Source: Ignavibacteria bacterium (lineage in GTDB: Bacteria > Bacteroidota > Ignavibacteria > Palsa-1295). From it: a stretch of 36,406 nucleotides of DNA. The number at the start of each line of letters is the position of its first letter. Position 1 is the first letter of the stretch. The DNA lies in contig JABDDM010000017.1 of the NCBI GenBank assembly GCA_013287605.1, forward strand, positions 1-36,406, in the 5' to 3' direction. Shown here one piece after another: positions 15,432 through 24,611 of this stretch. Below the pieces are notes generated by a model. That model was not told the origin of the DNA. It saw only the letters and a program-made list of their open reading frames with translations, and did not search any database. The position numbers and the translations under genes are program-made.

Positions 15432-17024
15432 ATGAGCAACCAGACGGAAAAATCTCAAACGAGCACTCTGTCAGAACAGGGTATTTCTCACAACAGGATC
15501 AACTTTAATCTTTCGGTAGAAGAACTCTATGCAGAGGCGCTCTCCCGAGGCGAAGGAAAGCTTGCCAGCAACGAAGCCCTTGTAGTCTCCACAGGCAAGT
15601 ACACCGGACGCTCCCCAAAGGACAAGTTTATTGTGAGCGAGACGGAATCAAAAAAGAATGTTTGGTGGGGCACGGTCAACCGCGAGATCTCCCAGGAAAA
15701 TTTTGACAAGCTCTATAAAAAGATGCTCGCCGCAATGAATGAGAAAGAGCTCTTCGTTGCAGATCTGTTTGCAGGCGCTGACAAAAAGTATCAGCTTCCG
15801 ATCCGCGTCATCAACGAGCAGGCATGGCACAATCTCTTTTGCCGCGATCTATTCATCCGTCCAACGCAGTCAGAGCTGGCCGAGCACCGTCCGCAATTCA
15901 CGATCATCGATCTGCCAAGCGTAAAGGCTGACCCATCGACCGACGGCACTGCCAGCGACACGTTCATCGTGCTCAATCTGGAAAAGGGGATCATCCTCAT
16001 CGGCGGTACCGAATATGCCGGCGAGATGAAGAAATCCATTTTTTCGACGCTTAATTATTTGCTACCGCTCAAAGGCGTGATGTCGATGCATTGCTCTGCA
16101 AACATTGGCAAAGCGGGTGACACCGCTCTCTTCTTCGGACTTTCCGGCACCGGCAAGACGACGCTTTCTGCTGATCCTAATCGCAGTCTTATTGGTGATG
16201 ACGAACATGGATGGTCTGATGAAGGCGTGTTCAATTTCGAGGGTGGATGCTACGCAAAGGTGATCAAACTTTCCAAAGAGCAGGAGCCTGAGATCTGGAA
16301 TGCGATCAAGCGTGGTGCGGTGCTTGAGAATGTTGTGCTGAATGGCGCGGGCGTTCCTGACTATAACGATACATCGAAGACAGAGAATACTCGCGTAGCG
16401 TATCCGATCGATTTTATCGAGAACTCAGTCGAGCCGTCGGTTGGCGGACATCCGAAGAATATCATTTTCCTGACTGCCGATGCGTTCGGCGTGCTTCCTC
16501 CGATCTCGAAACTGACCAAGGAGCAGGCGATGTATCACTTTATTTCAGGATACACAGCGAAGCTTGCAGGTACGGAGCGCGGCGTCACCACGCCAGAGCC
16601 GAATTTCTCGACCTGCTTTGGCGCACCGTTTATGCTCTTGCATCCGAACGTGTATGCGGATCTGCTCGGTAAGAAGATCGATAAGCACAATGTCAAGTGC
16701 TGGCTCGTGAACACTGGCTGGACTGGCGGCGCGTATGGCGTCGGAAAACGCATGCACCTTCCATATACGCGCGCGATGGTCAACGCTGCACTCGCGGGTC
16801 AGTTGGATAGCGTCGCGACCGAGACCGATCCGGTCTTCGGACTCGCCATCCCGAAGGAAGTACCAGGCGTTCCGAACGACGTGCTCAACCCACGCAATAC
16901 CTGGACCGACAAAGCCGCCTACGACACAGCAGCAAAAGACCTCGCAAAACGATTTGCCGAAAACTTCAAGAAGTACGAGAAGGGTACTGATGAAGCGATC
17001 AAAAAGGCTGGACCGAAGTCATAA
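15432..17024 (+). CDS. pckA: Phosphoenolpyruvate carboxykinase (ATP)
   Basis: 530 residues, the usual size for the ATP-dependent enzyme. It converts oxaloacetate + ATP to PEP + CO2 + ADP, the entry to gluconeogenesis (or the reverse, anaplerotic, direction). Seen: kinase-1a P-loop [13 protein letters not shown] at about 236-248, the metal-binding LIGDDEHGW and [11 protein letters not shown] that follow, the N-terminal [10 protein letters not shown] substrate loop and C-terminal [16 protein letters not shown]-type is chosen over GTP-type from the P-loop and overall sequence. The ATG at 15432 has only weak purine-rich sequence upstream. The gene is followed by a strong terminator. Confidence 0.97.
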   Translation: MSNQTEKSQTSTLSEQGISHNRINFNLSVEELYAEALSRGEGKLASNEALVVSTGKYTGRSPKDKFIVSETESKKNVWWGTVNREISQENFDKLYKKMLAAMNEKELFVADLFAGADKKYQLPIRVINEQAWHNLFCRDLFIRPTQSELAEHRPQFTIIDLPSVKADPSTDGTASDTFIVLNLEKGIILIGGTEYAGEMKKSIFSTLNYLLPLKGVMSMHCSANIGKAGDTALFFGLSGTGKTTLSADPNRSLIGDDEHGWSDEGVFNFEGGCYAKVIKLSKEQEPEIWNAIKRGAVLENVVLNGAGVPDYNDTSKTENTRVAYPIDFIENSVEPSVGGHPKNIIFLTADAFGVLPPISKLTKEQAMYHFISGYTAKLAGTERGVTTPEPNFSTCFGAPFMLLHPNVYADLLGKKIDKHNVKCWLVNTGWTGGAYGVGKRMHLPYTRAMVNAALAGQLDSVATETDPVFGLAIPKEVPGVPNDVLNPRNTWTDKAAYDTAAKDLAKRFAENFKKYEKGTDEAIKKAGPKS

Positions 17025-17045
17025 AAGATCTTAGGTTGGAATGAG

Positions 17046-17076
17046 AAATCCCGCGGAGTTCGCGGGATTTTTTTTA
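17046..17076 (+). terminator. Rho-independent terminator of pckA
   Basis: AAATCCCGCG (17046-17055), loop GAGTT, CGCGGGATTT (17061-17070), then a run of T to 17075. Ten-bp stem and U-tract, 22 bp after the stop. Confidence 0.95.
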
Positions 17077-17147
17077 CTCCCCAAACTCCGAACATTCCCG
17101 CCGCTTTTCACTGTTGAGAGCTAACTAATCCATCTACCGAATCCAGC

Positions 17148-18878
17148 ATGTCAGAAACTTTCCAGGTAACAGCTCGCAAGTGGCGGCCGATGCGTTTTGA
17201 TGAAGTCGTCGGGCAGGAGCATGTGACGCGCACATTAAAGAACGCGATCCAGTCGGACCGTCTTGCGCATGCGTATCTCTTTACCGGTCAGCGCGGTTGC
17301 GGCAAGACGACGGTTGCCAGATTGCTCGCGAAAGCGATCAATTGTCCAAATGCTCCTACAAACGGGTACGAGCCGTGCAATAAGTGTCCGATCTGCCTGT
17401 CGATCACGGATGGCAGTTCGATGGACGTGCGCGAGATCGATGGCGCCTCGAATAACGGAGTAGATGATGTTCGCTCGCTGCGCGACAATGTGAAGTATTC
17501 TCCGGTGCAGGGAAAGTATAAGGTGATCATCATCGACGAAGTACACATGCTGTCGAACAGTGCGTTCAACGCGCTCCTAAAGACACTTGAAGAGCCGCCG
17601 AAGCATCTTGTGTTCATCTTCGCGACCACCGAAGTACAAAAAGTGCTTCCTACCATCTTATCACGCACGCAGCGCTATGATTTCCGTCGGATCCAGCTCG
17701 ACGAGATCACAGCGACGCTGCGCAATATTGCAAAAGTCGACGGCATCGACATAGAGGACGATGCGCTGCTCATCATTGCCAAGAAAGGCGATGGATCGAT
17801 GCGCGATGCGCAAAGCATCTTCGATCAGGTCGTTGCCTATTGCGGGAAGAAAGTCGAGACCGAGCATGTCCGCGAATCGCTGAATCTGATCGATACCGAT
17901 TTCTTCTTCAGCGTTACCGATGCAATCAAAGGCAAGAATGCTGCCTCTGCGTTTGAACTGAGTAATCAGATCATCAGCAAGGGATACGACATCGAAGAGT
18001 TCTTCAACGGACTGCTCGAGCATCTTCGCAATATTTTAACCGTGATCGTCACGCAGAGCCCGAAGCTCGTCGAGGCCGCCCGCGCGCATCAGGAGCGCTA
18101 TGTTGCTATCTCGAAAGATCTGACAGAAGGCGACATGATCCGGTTGATCCGATTAGCGCAATCTGCCCTAGAGCGCTTGCGCACATCGCAGCAGCCTCGC
18201 ATCACGCTTGAAGTTGCACTTGTAGAGATGATGCTCATGGATCGGGCAGTGGAGTTGCAGGCGCTTATCACGAGCATTGATTCGATGAAGAATGGTGGCT
18301 CCAGAGCACTGGAAGCACCTGCACGGCCCGCTGCATCGCCGCGAATCGAGGCAGCCAAGACGTCAACTCCTCGCACGGAAGCTCCAAGAGTCGAGCCTAA
18401 AAGCGCTGTTGAGGCGCGAAAGGAAGTTGAACCCTCACAACTTCTTTCCACCTCGAATCCAGCAGCGGCTGGTGGGTCACATGATGTTAGCAATGTGCAG
18501 TCCTCAGGCGTCGAATGGGACACGGTGAAGAACGGATGGGATGGCTTTGTCGACAGTCTGAAGTCCAAGCGATCATTGCATTCCTCGATGCCATCCGTAG
18601 AGCTGTGCGGTGTACGCAGATCTGTCGTCTATCTTTCGAGCGAGGATAGTCACACGTTGGATGTGCTTGGGAAATTCAAGGACACGCTCGTCGAATCGCT
18701 TCGGACATACTTCTCCGCTCCGACACTCTCCTGCGAAATCGGCGATCGCGATACGATGCATTCGCGCTCAGGGATGCCGCTGCTAGCGAAGGAAGTACAA
18801 ACGCCGGCGGCTATGCCGAAGAAAGAACGCGCTCCGATCGAAGACGCGCTGCTCGCACTTGGTGCGCAGGAAGTCTGA
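17148..18878 (+). CDS. dnaX: DNA polymerase III subunit gamma/tau
   Basis: 576 residues. This is the clamp-loader ATPase that opens the sliding clamp and couples polymerases. Walker A GQRGCGKTT at residues 47-55, four zinc cysteines (C66, C77, C80, C83), Walker B IIIDEVHML at 127-135, sensor 1 (FIFATTE) and an SRT arginine-finger motif in LSRTQRYDF, where SRC is usual. Domain III extends to about 365. A proline/alanine/serine-rich linker (about 385-450) separates it from a C-terminal tau-like domain that probably contacts the polymerase. No programmed frameshift heptamer of the A AAA AAG type was noticed, so a short gamma form is not evident. The stop codon directly abuts the stop of the convergent ArsC-like gene. 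Confidence 0.95.
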   Translation: MSETFQVTARKWRPMRFDEVVGQEHVTRTLKNAIQSDRLAHAYLFTGQRGCGKTTVARLLAKAINCPNAPTNGYEPCNKCPICLSITDGSSMDVREIDGASNNGVDDVRSLRDNVKYSPVQGKYKVIIIDEVHMLSNSAFNALLKTLEEPPKHLVFIFATTEVQKVLPTILSRTQRYDFRRIQLDEITATLRNIAKVDGIDIEDDALLIIAKKGDGSMRDAQSIFDQVVAYCGKKVETEHVRESLNLIDTDFFFSVTDAIKGKNAASAFELSNQIISKGYDIEEFFNGLLEHLRNILTVIVTQSPKLVEAARAHQERYVAISKDLTEGDMIRLIRLAQSALERLRTSQQPRITLEVALVEMMLMDRAVELQALITSIDSMKNGGSRALEAPARPAASPRIEAAKTSTPRTEAPRVEPKSAVEARKEVEPSQLLSTSNPAAAGGSHDVSNVQSSGVEWDTVKNGWDGFVDSLKSKRSLHSSMPSVELCGVRRSVVYLSSEDSHTLDVLGKFKDTLVESLRTYFSAPTLSCEIGDRDTMHSRSGMPLLAKEVQTPAAMPKKERAPIEDALLALGAQEV

Positions 18879-19229
18879 TTAGAAGAGCTTCAGCACATTT
18901 TCAGGCGGTCGCCCGAGCACTGCTTTCTCCCCGCGAACCACGATCGGGCGTTCGATGAGCTCTGGGTGCTGCACGAGGACATCAATTAATTCTGAATCGC
19001 TCAGCGAGCGTTCGCGAATCCTCAACTCTCTGAATAGTGGTTCTTTCGTGCGAAAGAGTCCGATCGCTGGAATGGAGAGCTTGTGCAGAAGTTCAGTAAG
19101 CGTCGCGCGGTCTATCGGATCGATAAAATAGTTGATCGAATCGAAATCGACTCCCTTCGAGCGAAGCAATTCCATGGTCTCCCGGCACTTGCTGCACGTC
19201 GGCTTTTGGTAGATCGTGATATCGGACAT
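18879..19229 (-). CDS. ArsC/Spx-family thioredoxin-fold protein (arsenate reductase-like)
   Basis: 116 residues from the ATG at 19229; a TTG one codon earlier is discounted. Thioredoxin-fold ArsC family: IYQKPTCSKCRETMELL has a CxxC (C12, C15), and RPIVVRGEKAVLGRPPENV near the end supplies the conserved arginines. Glutaredoxin-linked arsenate reductases usually have C-G-T-S/C-R, so CSKC resembles the Spx/YffB side of the family. It could be an arsenate reductase or a redox regulator/reductase of unknown target. No ars genes lie nearby. The gene ends exactly one base after the convergent dnaX stop, with no room for a terminator between them. Confidence 0.75.
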   Translation of the reverse strand: MSDITIYQKPTCSKCRETMELLRSKGVDFDSINYFIDPIDRATLTELLHKLSIPAIGLFRTKEPLFRELRIRERSLSDSELIDVLVQHPELIERPIVVRGEKAVLGRPPENVLKLF

Positions 19230-19273
19230 CAATTTTAGTTTGGCTATGGTGCAAATCTACGGTTCGGAGTGCG

Positions 19274-19281
19274 TACTTTTG
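19274..19281 (+). promoter_or_regulatory. Putative -7 element for the T9SS cargo gene
   Basis: TACTTTTG matches TAnnTTTG, 20 bp before the ATG at 19302. No good -33 TTG at 19 bp. Motif match only. Confidence 0.3.
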
Positions 19282-19301
19282 TCGGACACATCCAACTACT
19301 C

Positions 19302-21407
19302 ATGAAGACCGCTGCCGTTCTCCTTTTGCTTCTTGCCTTCGCCTCATCTGCGATTGCTCAAAATTTCACATGGCACCAGACCAAGGGTCCATTCGGGGCA
19401 GGGAGCTATCAGTATGTTGGAGCGAGTAATGGTGGAGTAGTGCTCGCTACAGATAAGCATGTGTACGCATCGGTTGATGGCGGGCTGAAGTGGGAGGCAA
19501 ATTCAGATGGACTGCCAACCTCTTCATATCTGGTTTCGGCAGGCATCCATGGGAGAATTTTCGCGACTAGTAAGAATCTTCTTTATCTCCAAAATTCTAT
19601 AAAAGGCTCTTGGACCAATCTCCCATTGCCTGACACAATTACCTCTCTGCTCACGTCGGTCGTGGAAGATTCGATTGGCGGAATACTTGTAAATCAGATC
19701 GGGGCAATGCCGTTCTATTCAACCGATAATGGGCAGTCCTGGCACGTGCTCAATTTCGCCGACTCCACCTATCAAGTGCAGGACATGGCCGCCACGAGCG
19801 ATCATAGTATCTACCTGCTCACCTTTGGTGGTAATGTATTTCGTTCGGCGGATGGAGGCGTATCATGGATAAAAAAGTGGTCTATCATTCGGGATCCTGT
19901 CCGCTCACGCATTATCAGCAAAGGGAATACGATCTATGTCTTCGGCAGAAATTCTGCATGTAGTTTTAGTATCGACCAAGGTTCTACGTGGAAGCGCATG
20001 AGCGTGACACTTCCGGATTCTGCCATCAGTGGTTTCACGATTACTCCCAAAGGCTCATGGATCGTTAATGTAGTTTCTAGTAAGGCGATCTACCGCCCGA
20101 CGCTTGGCAATTATCGCTCGACGGATCAAGGGCAGACGTGGGATTCACTCGGAATGATCGGTCGCGATCTCGTTGCAGATTCTTCTGGAGTGCTTTACAT
20201 TGCCAACTACAGGTCGACTGATGACGGCTTCAATTGGCAACCGATGACACTCGATGGCGTGCGTGACCGTGCACCGATTGCGATCACTGAAGATTCTACG
20301 AACGAGGTGATGTTCTCGATGCCGAACATGGGTTTGTTCGTCACCAGTGATAATGGAGGATCATTTACGCTGCGCGCATTGCGAGCAATCACTTGTCTTG
20401 CCAACTCACCGGACGGTACGCTCTATGGCGGAGCGCGGGGAATATATTTCTCGAGTGATCGAGGTCGGAATTGGCGGCATGACTCGACGAATGTGCACTT
20501 GTTAGTCTCGACGTGTTTGTCGCTCATCCGCGCGAACACTGGTACGTTCTATACAGGATGCGCAGAAGGTATTGTTTACGGTTATCATCCTGGTGATACC
20601 GCATGGGATGGGCCGCATGGACTTATTGATCAAGTCCCTGTGCCTGCAATGGCAGCGAATCGAAAAGGACGCCCATTCGCGATACTAGCGACTGGGATGT
20701 TCCGGCTCGATACCATCCTGGGGGTTTGGCAACAGATCACTCTCAATGCCAACTCAGCCTTCAAAGCATTGGCGGTAGATTCTTCGGACCGACTGCTGGT
20801 TTCAACACAAGATGGAAGGCTTTACACCTCGGCCGATGACGGTGATAACTGGGATTCGATTCCAGTTGGACTTCCCAAAGGCTCCTACATCTCGCAACTT
20901 CTCATCACGCCTGATAGCAGTCTATATGCAGGATGCACAGCTGATTCCGGTACCAAGCAAGGCATACTTCATTGGAACCGGGTGCTCTCGAAGTGGGAGC
21001 TGCGAAACAAGGGCCTCATTACCCCGGATCATTCGGATATCCCAGCGATCTCGCTCCTAAGTTACGCAGGCGGACACCTCTTTGCTGTTACAACTGACAG
21101 GGGAGCGTTCGTGAGTGGAGGTCCGGAAGGAGTGAGTACTCGCTCGATCGAAGCGGCTGCACTGAGTGTGATGCCGAATCCTCTTCGCGACAACGCGATC
21201 GTCTCCTTCTCTCTGAATGGGGACTCATATGTACGTATGGGACTTATGGATTTGCTGGGCCGCAAGGTTCTCGATTTGGCAAATCGGTTTTATTCAGCCG
21301 GGGGGCATTCAATCCAGTTGAATACGACAGCTCCATCGGGCGTGTATGTATTGCATATGCAAACGGATGCTGGCGTAAGCAATTCCCGTGTTACGATTAC
21401 GCGGTAA
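19302..21407 (+). CDS. Secreted BNR/sortilin-type beta-propeller protein with T9SS sorting domain
   Basis: 701 residues from the ATG at 19302; a GTG at 19269 would displace the signal peptide. Signal peptide MKTAAVLLLLLAFASSAIAQ. The body contains at least nine Asp-box-like repeats (SVDGGLKW, STDNGQSW, SADGGVSW, SIDQGSTW, STDQGQTW, STDDGFNW, TSDNGGSF, SSDRGRNW, SADDGDNW), which form blade turns of sialidase/Vps10-like propellers. The last ~80 residues are a type A T9SS C-terminal domain: LSVMPNPLRDNAIVSFSL, LMDLLGRKVLDL, SGVYVLHMQ and SRVTITR. The protein is therefore exported by Sec, crosses the outer membrane through T9SS and is anchored or released at the surface. No catalytic residues are recognised. 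It ends 3 bp from the convergent methyltransferase stop. Confidence 0.85.
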   Translation: MKTAAVLLLLLAFASSAIAQNFTWHQTKGPFGAGSYQYVGASNGGVVLATDKHVYASVDGGLKWEANSDGLPTSSYLVSAGIHGRIFATSKNLLYLQNSIKGSWTNLPLPDTITSLLTSVVEDSIGGILVNQIGAMPFYSTDNGQSWHVLNFADSTYQVQDMAATSDHSIYLLTFGGNVFRSADGGVSWIKKWSIIRDPVRSRIISKGNTIYVFGRNSACSFSIDQGSTWKRMSVTLPDSAISGFTITPKGSWIVNVVSSKAIYRPTLGNYRSTDQGQTWDSLGMIGRDLVADSSGVLYIANYRSTDDGFNWQPMTLDGVRDRAPIAITEDSTNEVMFSMPNMGLFVTSDNGGSFTLRALRAITCLANSPDGTLYGGARGIYFSSDRGRNWRHDSTNVHLLVSTCLSLIRANTGTFYTGCAEGIVYGYHPGDTAWDGPHGLIDQVPVPAMAANRKGRPFAILATGMFRLDTILGVWQQITLNANSAFKALAVDSSDRLLVSTQDGRLYTSADDGDNWDSIPVGLPKGSYISQLLITPDSSLYAGCTADSGTKQGILHWNRVLSKWELRNKGLITPDHSDIPAISLLSYAGGHLFAVTTDRGAFVSGGPEGVSTRSIEAAALSVMPNPLRDNAIVSFSLNGDSYVRMGLMDLLGRKVLDLANRFYSAGGHSIQLNTTAPSGVYVLHMQTDAGVSNSRVTITR

Positions 21408-21410
21408 CGG

Positions 21411-22949
21411 TTACGCCCTCCATCGCAATTTCGCAACGCATTCGATGTGGAATGTCTGCGGAAACATATCGACCGGCTGTAGTTCGACAAGCTCATAACG
21501 TTCGGACAACATCTCAATATCACGAGCCTGTGTTGCAGGGTTGCAACTGATATATGCAATTCGTTTCGGTGCGAGTGAGAGTACCTCGCGCACCACATCT
21601 GGGTGCATGCCGCTTCGTGGTGGATCGATGATCATCACATCGGGCAAAGCATGTTCAGCGATAAACTCTGGCGATGTGATCGCCTTTCGAAGATCGCTCG
21701 CGACAAACTCCACATGCTCGACTTTATTCGATGCCGCATTCGCGCGCGCATCGCGAACAGCGCTTTCGGCAAGCTCGATGCCGAGCACATGCTTCACCTT
21801 GGCTGCCACAAATAATGAGATCGTTCCCGCACCGCAGTAGAGGTCCCACAGTGTGTCTTCTTGCTTCAGTTCGGCAAAGTCACAGGCGATCTGATACAAT
21901 CGCTCGGCCTGGCGAGTGTTCGTCTGGAAAAAGGAGTTCGCCGAAATGCGGTAGCTGTTTGGCCCGATACGATCGGTGATGAATCCCTCACCATAGATCA
22001 ACTCCTCCGAATCCCCAAGTGCCACTTGCGCTCTGCGACCATTGATATTATTGACGATCGTGGTGACCTCTGGGACGGTCTTTAGTAATCCGTCTCGATA
22101 TTGTTCCATCACGCCCTTCTCATAGCGCGATGTCACAATGTTAACCATCACGTCGTCAGTGTGACCGCTTGTTCGAGTGATGAGAAAACGGAAGAAGCCG
22201 TCGGGATTCTTGTCTGGCCCGAAAACGCCCAATCCCGATTCTCGAGCAAACTCGCGCGTGAAGTTTACAATCTTTGGAGCGATCGGACTCGGAAGCAAGC
22301 AGGTATTCGTATCGATCACACGATCGAAACGCTCGCGAACATGCAGCCCTAGCGCGAAGCGGTCAACCACATCGCCTGTGGCGATCTCCTCATCCATCAG
22401 CCATCGTTCTTCGGAGAAGGAAAACTCCATCTTGTTGCGATAGAAGAAGGGCTCACCTTCTACACCGATCGTCTCATGCACATTCGGTGATTCAATCTTC
22501 CCGATGCGCTCGAACAAATCGACGACCTGCTGACGCTTTGCCTTGAGTTGTGCGGGGTATGTCATGTGCTGCAACGCACATCCTCCGCATGGACCGTAAT
22601 AAGGGCAAGGCGGAGTTGCGCGATCGGGAGAAGCCTGATGGACTTCGATCAACTTTGCCTCGGCATATCGGCCTTTAGCCTTGAATACCTCGGCGGTCAC
22701 GTCCTCCTGACCCAAGGCTCCTTCGACGAAGACAACATATCCATCATGTCGCCTCGCGACGGCTTTGCCTTCGAATGCGAACGAGTCGGTATGCAGTCGC
22801 AATCTTTCACCGCGAGCAGGCTTTGGAAGGCGTTCGGAAGTCTCGATTGCGACCGCCTCGTGAGCGATATTGGGTGATTCGTCGTTCAACGTCAAGGAAA
22901 CTTCGTAAATTTGTGCGAATATGATGGGTGACTTGGGTGGATCACCCAA
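21411..22949 (-). CDS. rlmD: Class I SAM-dependent RNA (uracil-5-)-methyltransferase, RlmD/TrmA family
   Basis: Up to 512 residues. The frame has no ATG or GTG near its N-terminus; candidate TTG starts are 22949 (maximal), 22895 and 22889. The TRAM domain begins only at about residue 41, so a start at 22895 (494 residues) is equally good. Order: TRAM; [4Fe-4S] cysteines in CPYYGPCGGCALQH; SAM-binding LYCGAGTISLF; DPPRSGMHP; and catalytic nucleophile motif YISCNPATQARD. The enzyme makes 5-methyluridine in rRNA (RlmD/RlmC type) or tRNA (TrmA type). The Fe-S cluster points to the RlmD/RlmC group, but the target base is not readable. The 5' region holds a hairpin and faces the divergent outer-membrane protein gene. 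Confidence 0.85.
   Translation of the reverse strand: MGDPPKSPIIFAQIYEVSLTLNDESPNIAHEAVAIETSERLPKPARGERLRLHTDSFAFEGKAVARRHDGYVVFVEGALGQEDVTAEVFKAKGRYAEAKLIEVHQASPDRATPPCPYYGPCGGCALQHMTYPAQLKAKRQQVVDLFERIGKIESPNVHETIGVEGEPFFYRNKMEFSFSEERWLMDEEIATGDVVDRFALGLHVRERFDRVIDTNTCLLPSPIAPKIVNFTREFARESGLGVFGPDKNPDGFFRFLITRTSGHTDDVMVNIVTSRYEKGVMEQYRDGLLKTVPEVTTIVNNINGRRAQVALGDSEELIYGEGFITDRIGPNSYRISANSFFQTNTRQAERLYQIACDFAELKQEDTLWDLYCGAGTISLFVAAKVKHVLGIELAESAVRDARANAASNKVEHVEFVASDLRKAITSPEFIAEHALPDVMIIDPPRSGMHPDVVREVLSLAPKRIAYISCNPATQARDIEMLSERYELVELQPVDMFPQTFHIECVAKLRWRA
22906..22913 (+). promoter_or_regulatory. Putative -7 element for the outer-membrane protein gene
   Basis: TAAATTTG matches TAnnTTTG; a TTC lies 18-19 bp upstream. 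It would give a leader of about 115 nt before the ATG at 23038. It would overlap the methyltransferase coding region if that gene starts at 22949. Confidence 0.3.
22933..22949. other. Hairpin in the divergent leader region
   Basis: TTGGGTG, GAT, CACCCAA: perfect 7-bp arms flanked by direct GTGAC copies. It lies over the most upstream TTG of the methyltransferase frame and in the predicted leader of the outer-membrane protein gene. Operator or mRNA structure; unproven. Confidence 0.35.
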
Positions 22950-23037
22950 AGTGACCTACCTAGGCCGAGAATTTGCTGCGAGTCTACCAACATCGAACGC
23001 AGCACTTTAAGCACATAGAATCACAAATCGAACAGTA

Positions 23038-23871
23038 ATGCCGGATCACTATCGTTTTCTTCGATCAATGAGCTTGCAGTCTGCCGCGCTAATCCTGATT
23101 GGCCTGATGACCCTCTCTTCAAGTCAGTTACGAGCCCAAACGAAAGATACTACACATTGGAACGACGAAGATCTTTACACCGAAGATAAGACCGCGCCAA
23201 GCTACTTTGCCGTCGGTGGTGGTGTCTTGGGAGGCGCGTTTCTACCAAACGTAACCGATCTGAACAAGAACATCGCACAGCCGTTTGTAGGGCAGGACCT
23301 TGCCAGCAGCATTTTCATGATCGGCGGGCAGGGCTTTATCACACTCCCATGGATCAAGAACGTCCGAGTGGGCGGAATGGGATATGGCGGCACGAGCCCG
23401 TGCGATTGTAAGGATACCGATGTGGTCGGCAGCAAAAAGAATCGCATGCTCACATACTCGGTCGGGTATGGCGCGCTCACACTCGACTATGTGCTGCCGC
23501 TTGGATTGAAACACTTTTCGATCGTGCCGGGAGTTGCGCTTGGATTCGGTAGCGTCCAAATTTACGCGCAGCAGGCGGAGAACCGTGCGCCGCTATCACA
23601 GTTCGATATCAATGATGAGTTCGGAAGCGCATCAACGAATATCACGCATACCTATCATGCCGGATTCTTCCTGTATATGCCTCAACTTCAGTTTGAGTAT
23701 TCGATCAAAGGCTTCTCGATGATCCGAGCCTCGATCGCGTATCAAGGCACATCGATGCGGACCTGGTCCGTCGATAACGGTGTCAATCTTGGATTAACGG
23801 ACAAACTTGCGAATATCAATGGCTCCGGCCTCGTCGCAAGCATTGGTATTTTCTTTGGACTTTTCCCCTGA
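23038..23871 (+). CDS. Predicted outer-membrane beta-barrel protein
   Basis: 277 residues. A long N-terminus (possibly starting at M11) leads to the hydrophobic core SAALILIGLMTLSSS and a cleavage site near LRAQ. The mature protein is rich in alternating glycine/aromatic strands (YFAVGGGVLGGAF, VRVGGMGYGG, LTYSVGYGALTLDYVLP, FSIVPGVALGFGSV, GFFLYMPQLQFEYSI) and ends in GIFFGLFP, close to the terminal aromatic strand recognised by the BAM machinery. One CDC pair sits in a loop (SPCDCKD). Role unknown. It is the first gene of the plus-strand run: only 8 bp separate its stop from purC. Confidence 0.7.
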   Translation: MPDHYRFLRSMSLQSAALILIGLMTLSSSQLRAQTKDTTHWNDEDLYTEDKTAPSYFAVGGGVLGGAFLPNVTDLNKNIAQPFVGQDLASSIFMIGGQGFITLPWIKNVRVGGMGYGGTSPCDCKDTDVVGSKKNRMLTYSVGYGALTLDYVLPLGLKHFSIVPGVALGFGSVQIYAQQAENRAPLSQFDINDEFGSASTNITHTYHAGFFLYMPQLQFEYSIKGFSMIRASIAYQGTSMRTWSVDNGVNLGLTDKLANINGSGLVASIGIFFGLFP

Positions 23872-23879
23872 TCAACATC

Positions 23880-24611
23880 ATGGCTTCTGAAATGAAGAAA
23901 CAGCGGATGATTTATGAGGGCAAAGCCAAAAAGCTTTGGACGGTCGAGGGGAAACCCGATCTCGTGATCCAGGAATTCAAGGATGACGCAACTGCCTTCA
24001 ATGGTGAGAAGAAGGGGTCGTGGGCGCACAAGGGCGAAGTGAACAATCAATTCGCTTGTTCAATGTTCGAGTTGCTTGAAACACGTGGCATCCGAACGCA
24101 TTTCGTCGCAAAGCTTTCGCCGATCGAAATGCTGATCAAACGTCTGGAGATCGTGCCGCTCGAAGTAATCGTGCGCAATATCGCAGCAGGAAGTTTTGTG
24201 AAGCGTTACGGTGCGGTTGAAGGGACCGTATTCACCGTCCCGACATTCGAGTTTTCTTACAAGAATGATGCGCTAGGAGATCCGCTGATCAATGAAAGTC
24301 ACGCGATGGCACTCAAGCTTGCCACTCAAACTGAGATCGACCACATTCACACCGAAGCGCTCAAGGTAAACGACATTTTGAAATCCTATCTTGACAAGCG
24401 CGGAATCCTGCTTGTCGATTTCAAGCTCGAGTTTGGCCGGCACAACGACGAGATTCTCTTGGGCGATGAGATCTCACCAGACACTTGCCGATTCTGGGAC
24501 AAAGCAACGCGCCAAAAGCTGGACAAAGACCGCTTCCGTCAGGATCTTGGCAACGTGGAGGAAGCTTATGCAGAGATATTAAAACGCGCCACGGAGCCGA
24601 TTGGCGCATAA
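23880..24611 (+). CDS. purC: Phosphoribosylaminoimidazole-succinocarboxamide synthase
   Basis: 243 residues, matching bacterial PurC. It catalyses CAIR + aspartate + ATP to SAICAR, step 8 of de novo purine synthesis, in the cytosol. Motifs: IYEGKAKKLW near the N-terminus (nucleotide-binding strand pair), DDATAFNGEKKG, VIVRNIAAGSFVKRYG and LVDFKLEFG, followed by DEISPDTCRFWD. The start is the ATG 8 bp after the outer-membrane protein stop. The 3' end overlaps the psd start by 11 bp. Confidence 0.97.
   Translation: MASEMKKQRMIYEGKAKKLWTVEGKPDLVIQEFKDDATAFNGEKKGSWAHKGEVNNQFACSMFELLETRGIRTHFVAKLSPIEMLIKRLEIVPLEVIVRNIAAGSFVKRYGAVEGTVFTVPTFEFSYKNDALGDPLINESHAMALKLATQTEIDHIHTEALKVNDILKSYLDKRGILLVDFKLEFGRHNDEILLGDEISPDTCRFWDKATRQKLDKDRFRQDLGNVEEAYAEILKRATEPIGA

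Noticed and set aside
15305-15508. Plus-strand open frame overlapping the pckA start
   Set aside because: Out of frame with pckA and runs into its conserved N-terminus; no independent support.
17148-18878. Programmed frameshift producing a short DnaX (gamma) form
   Set aside because: No slippery A-rich heptamer with a following stem was noticed in the linker region.
22274-22877. Plus-strand open frames opposite the RNA methyltransferase
   Set aside because: Shadows of the TRAM and Fe-S cysteine region of the real gene.
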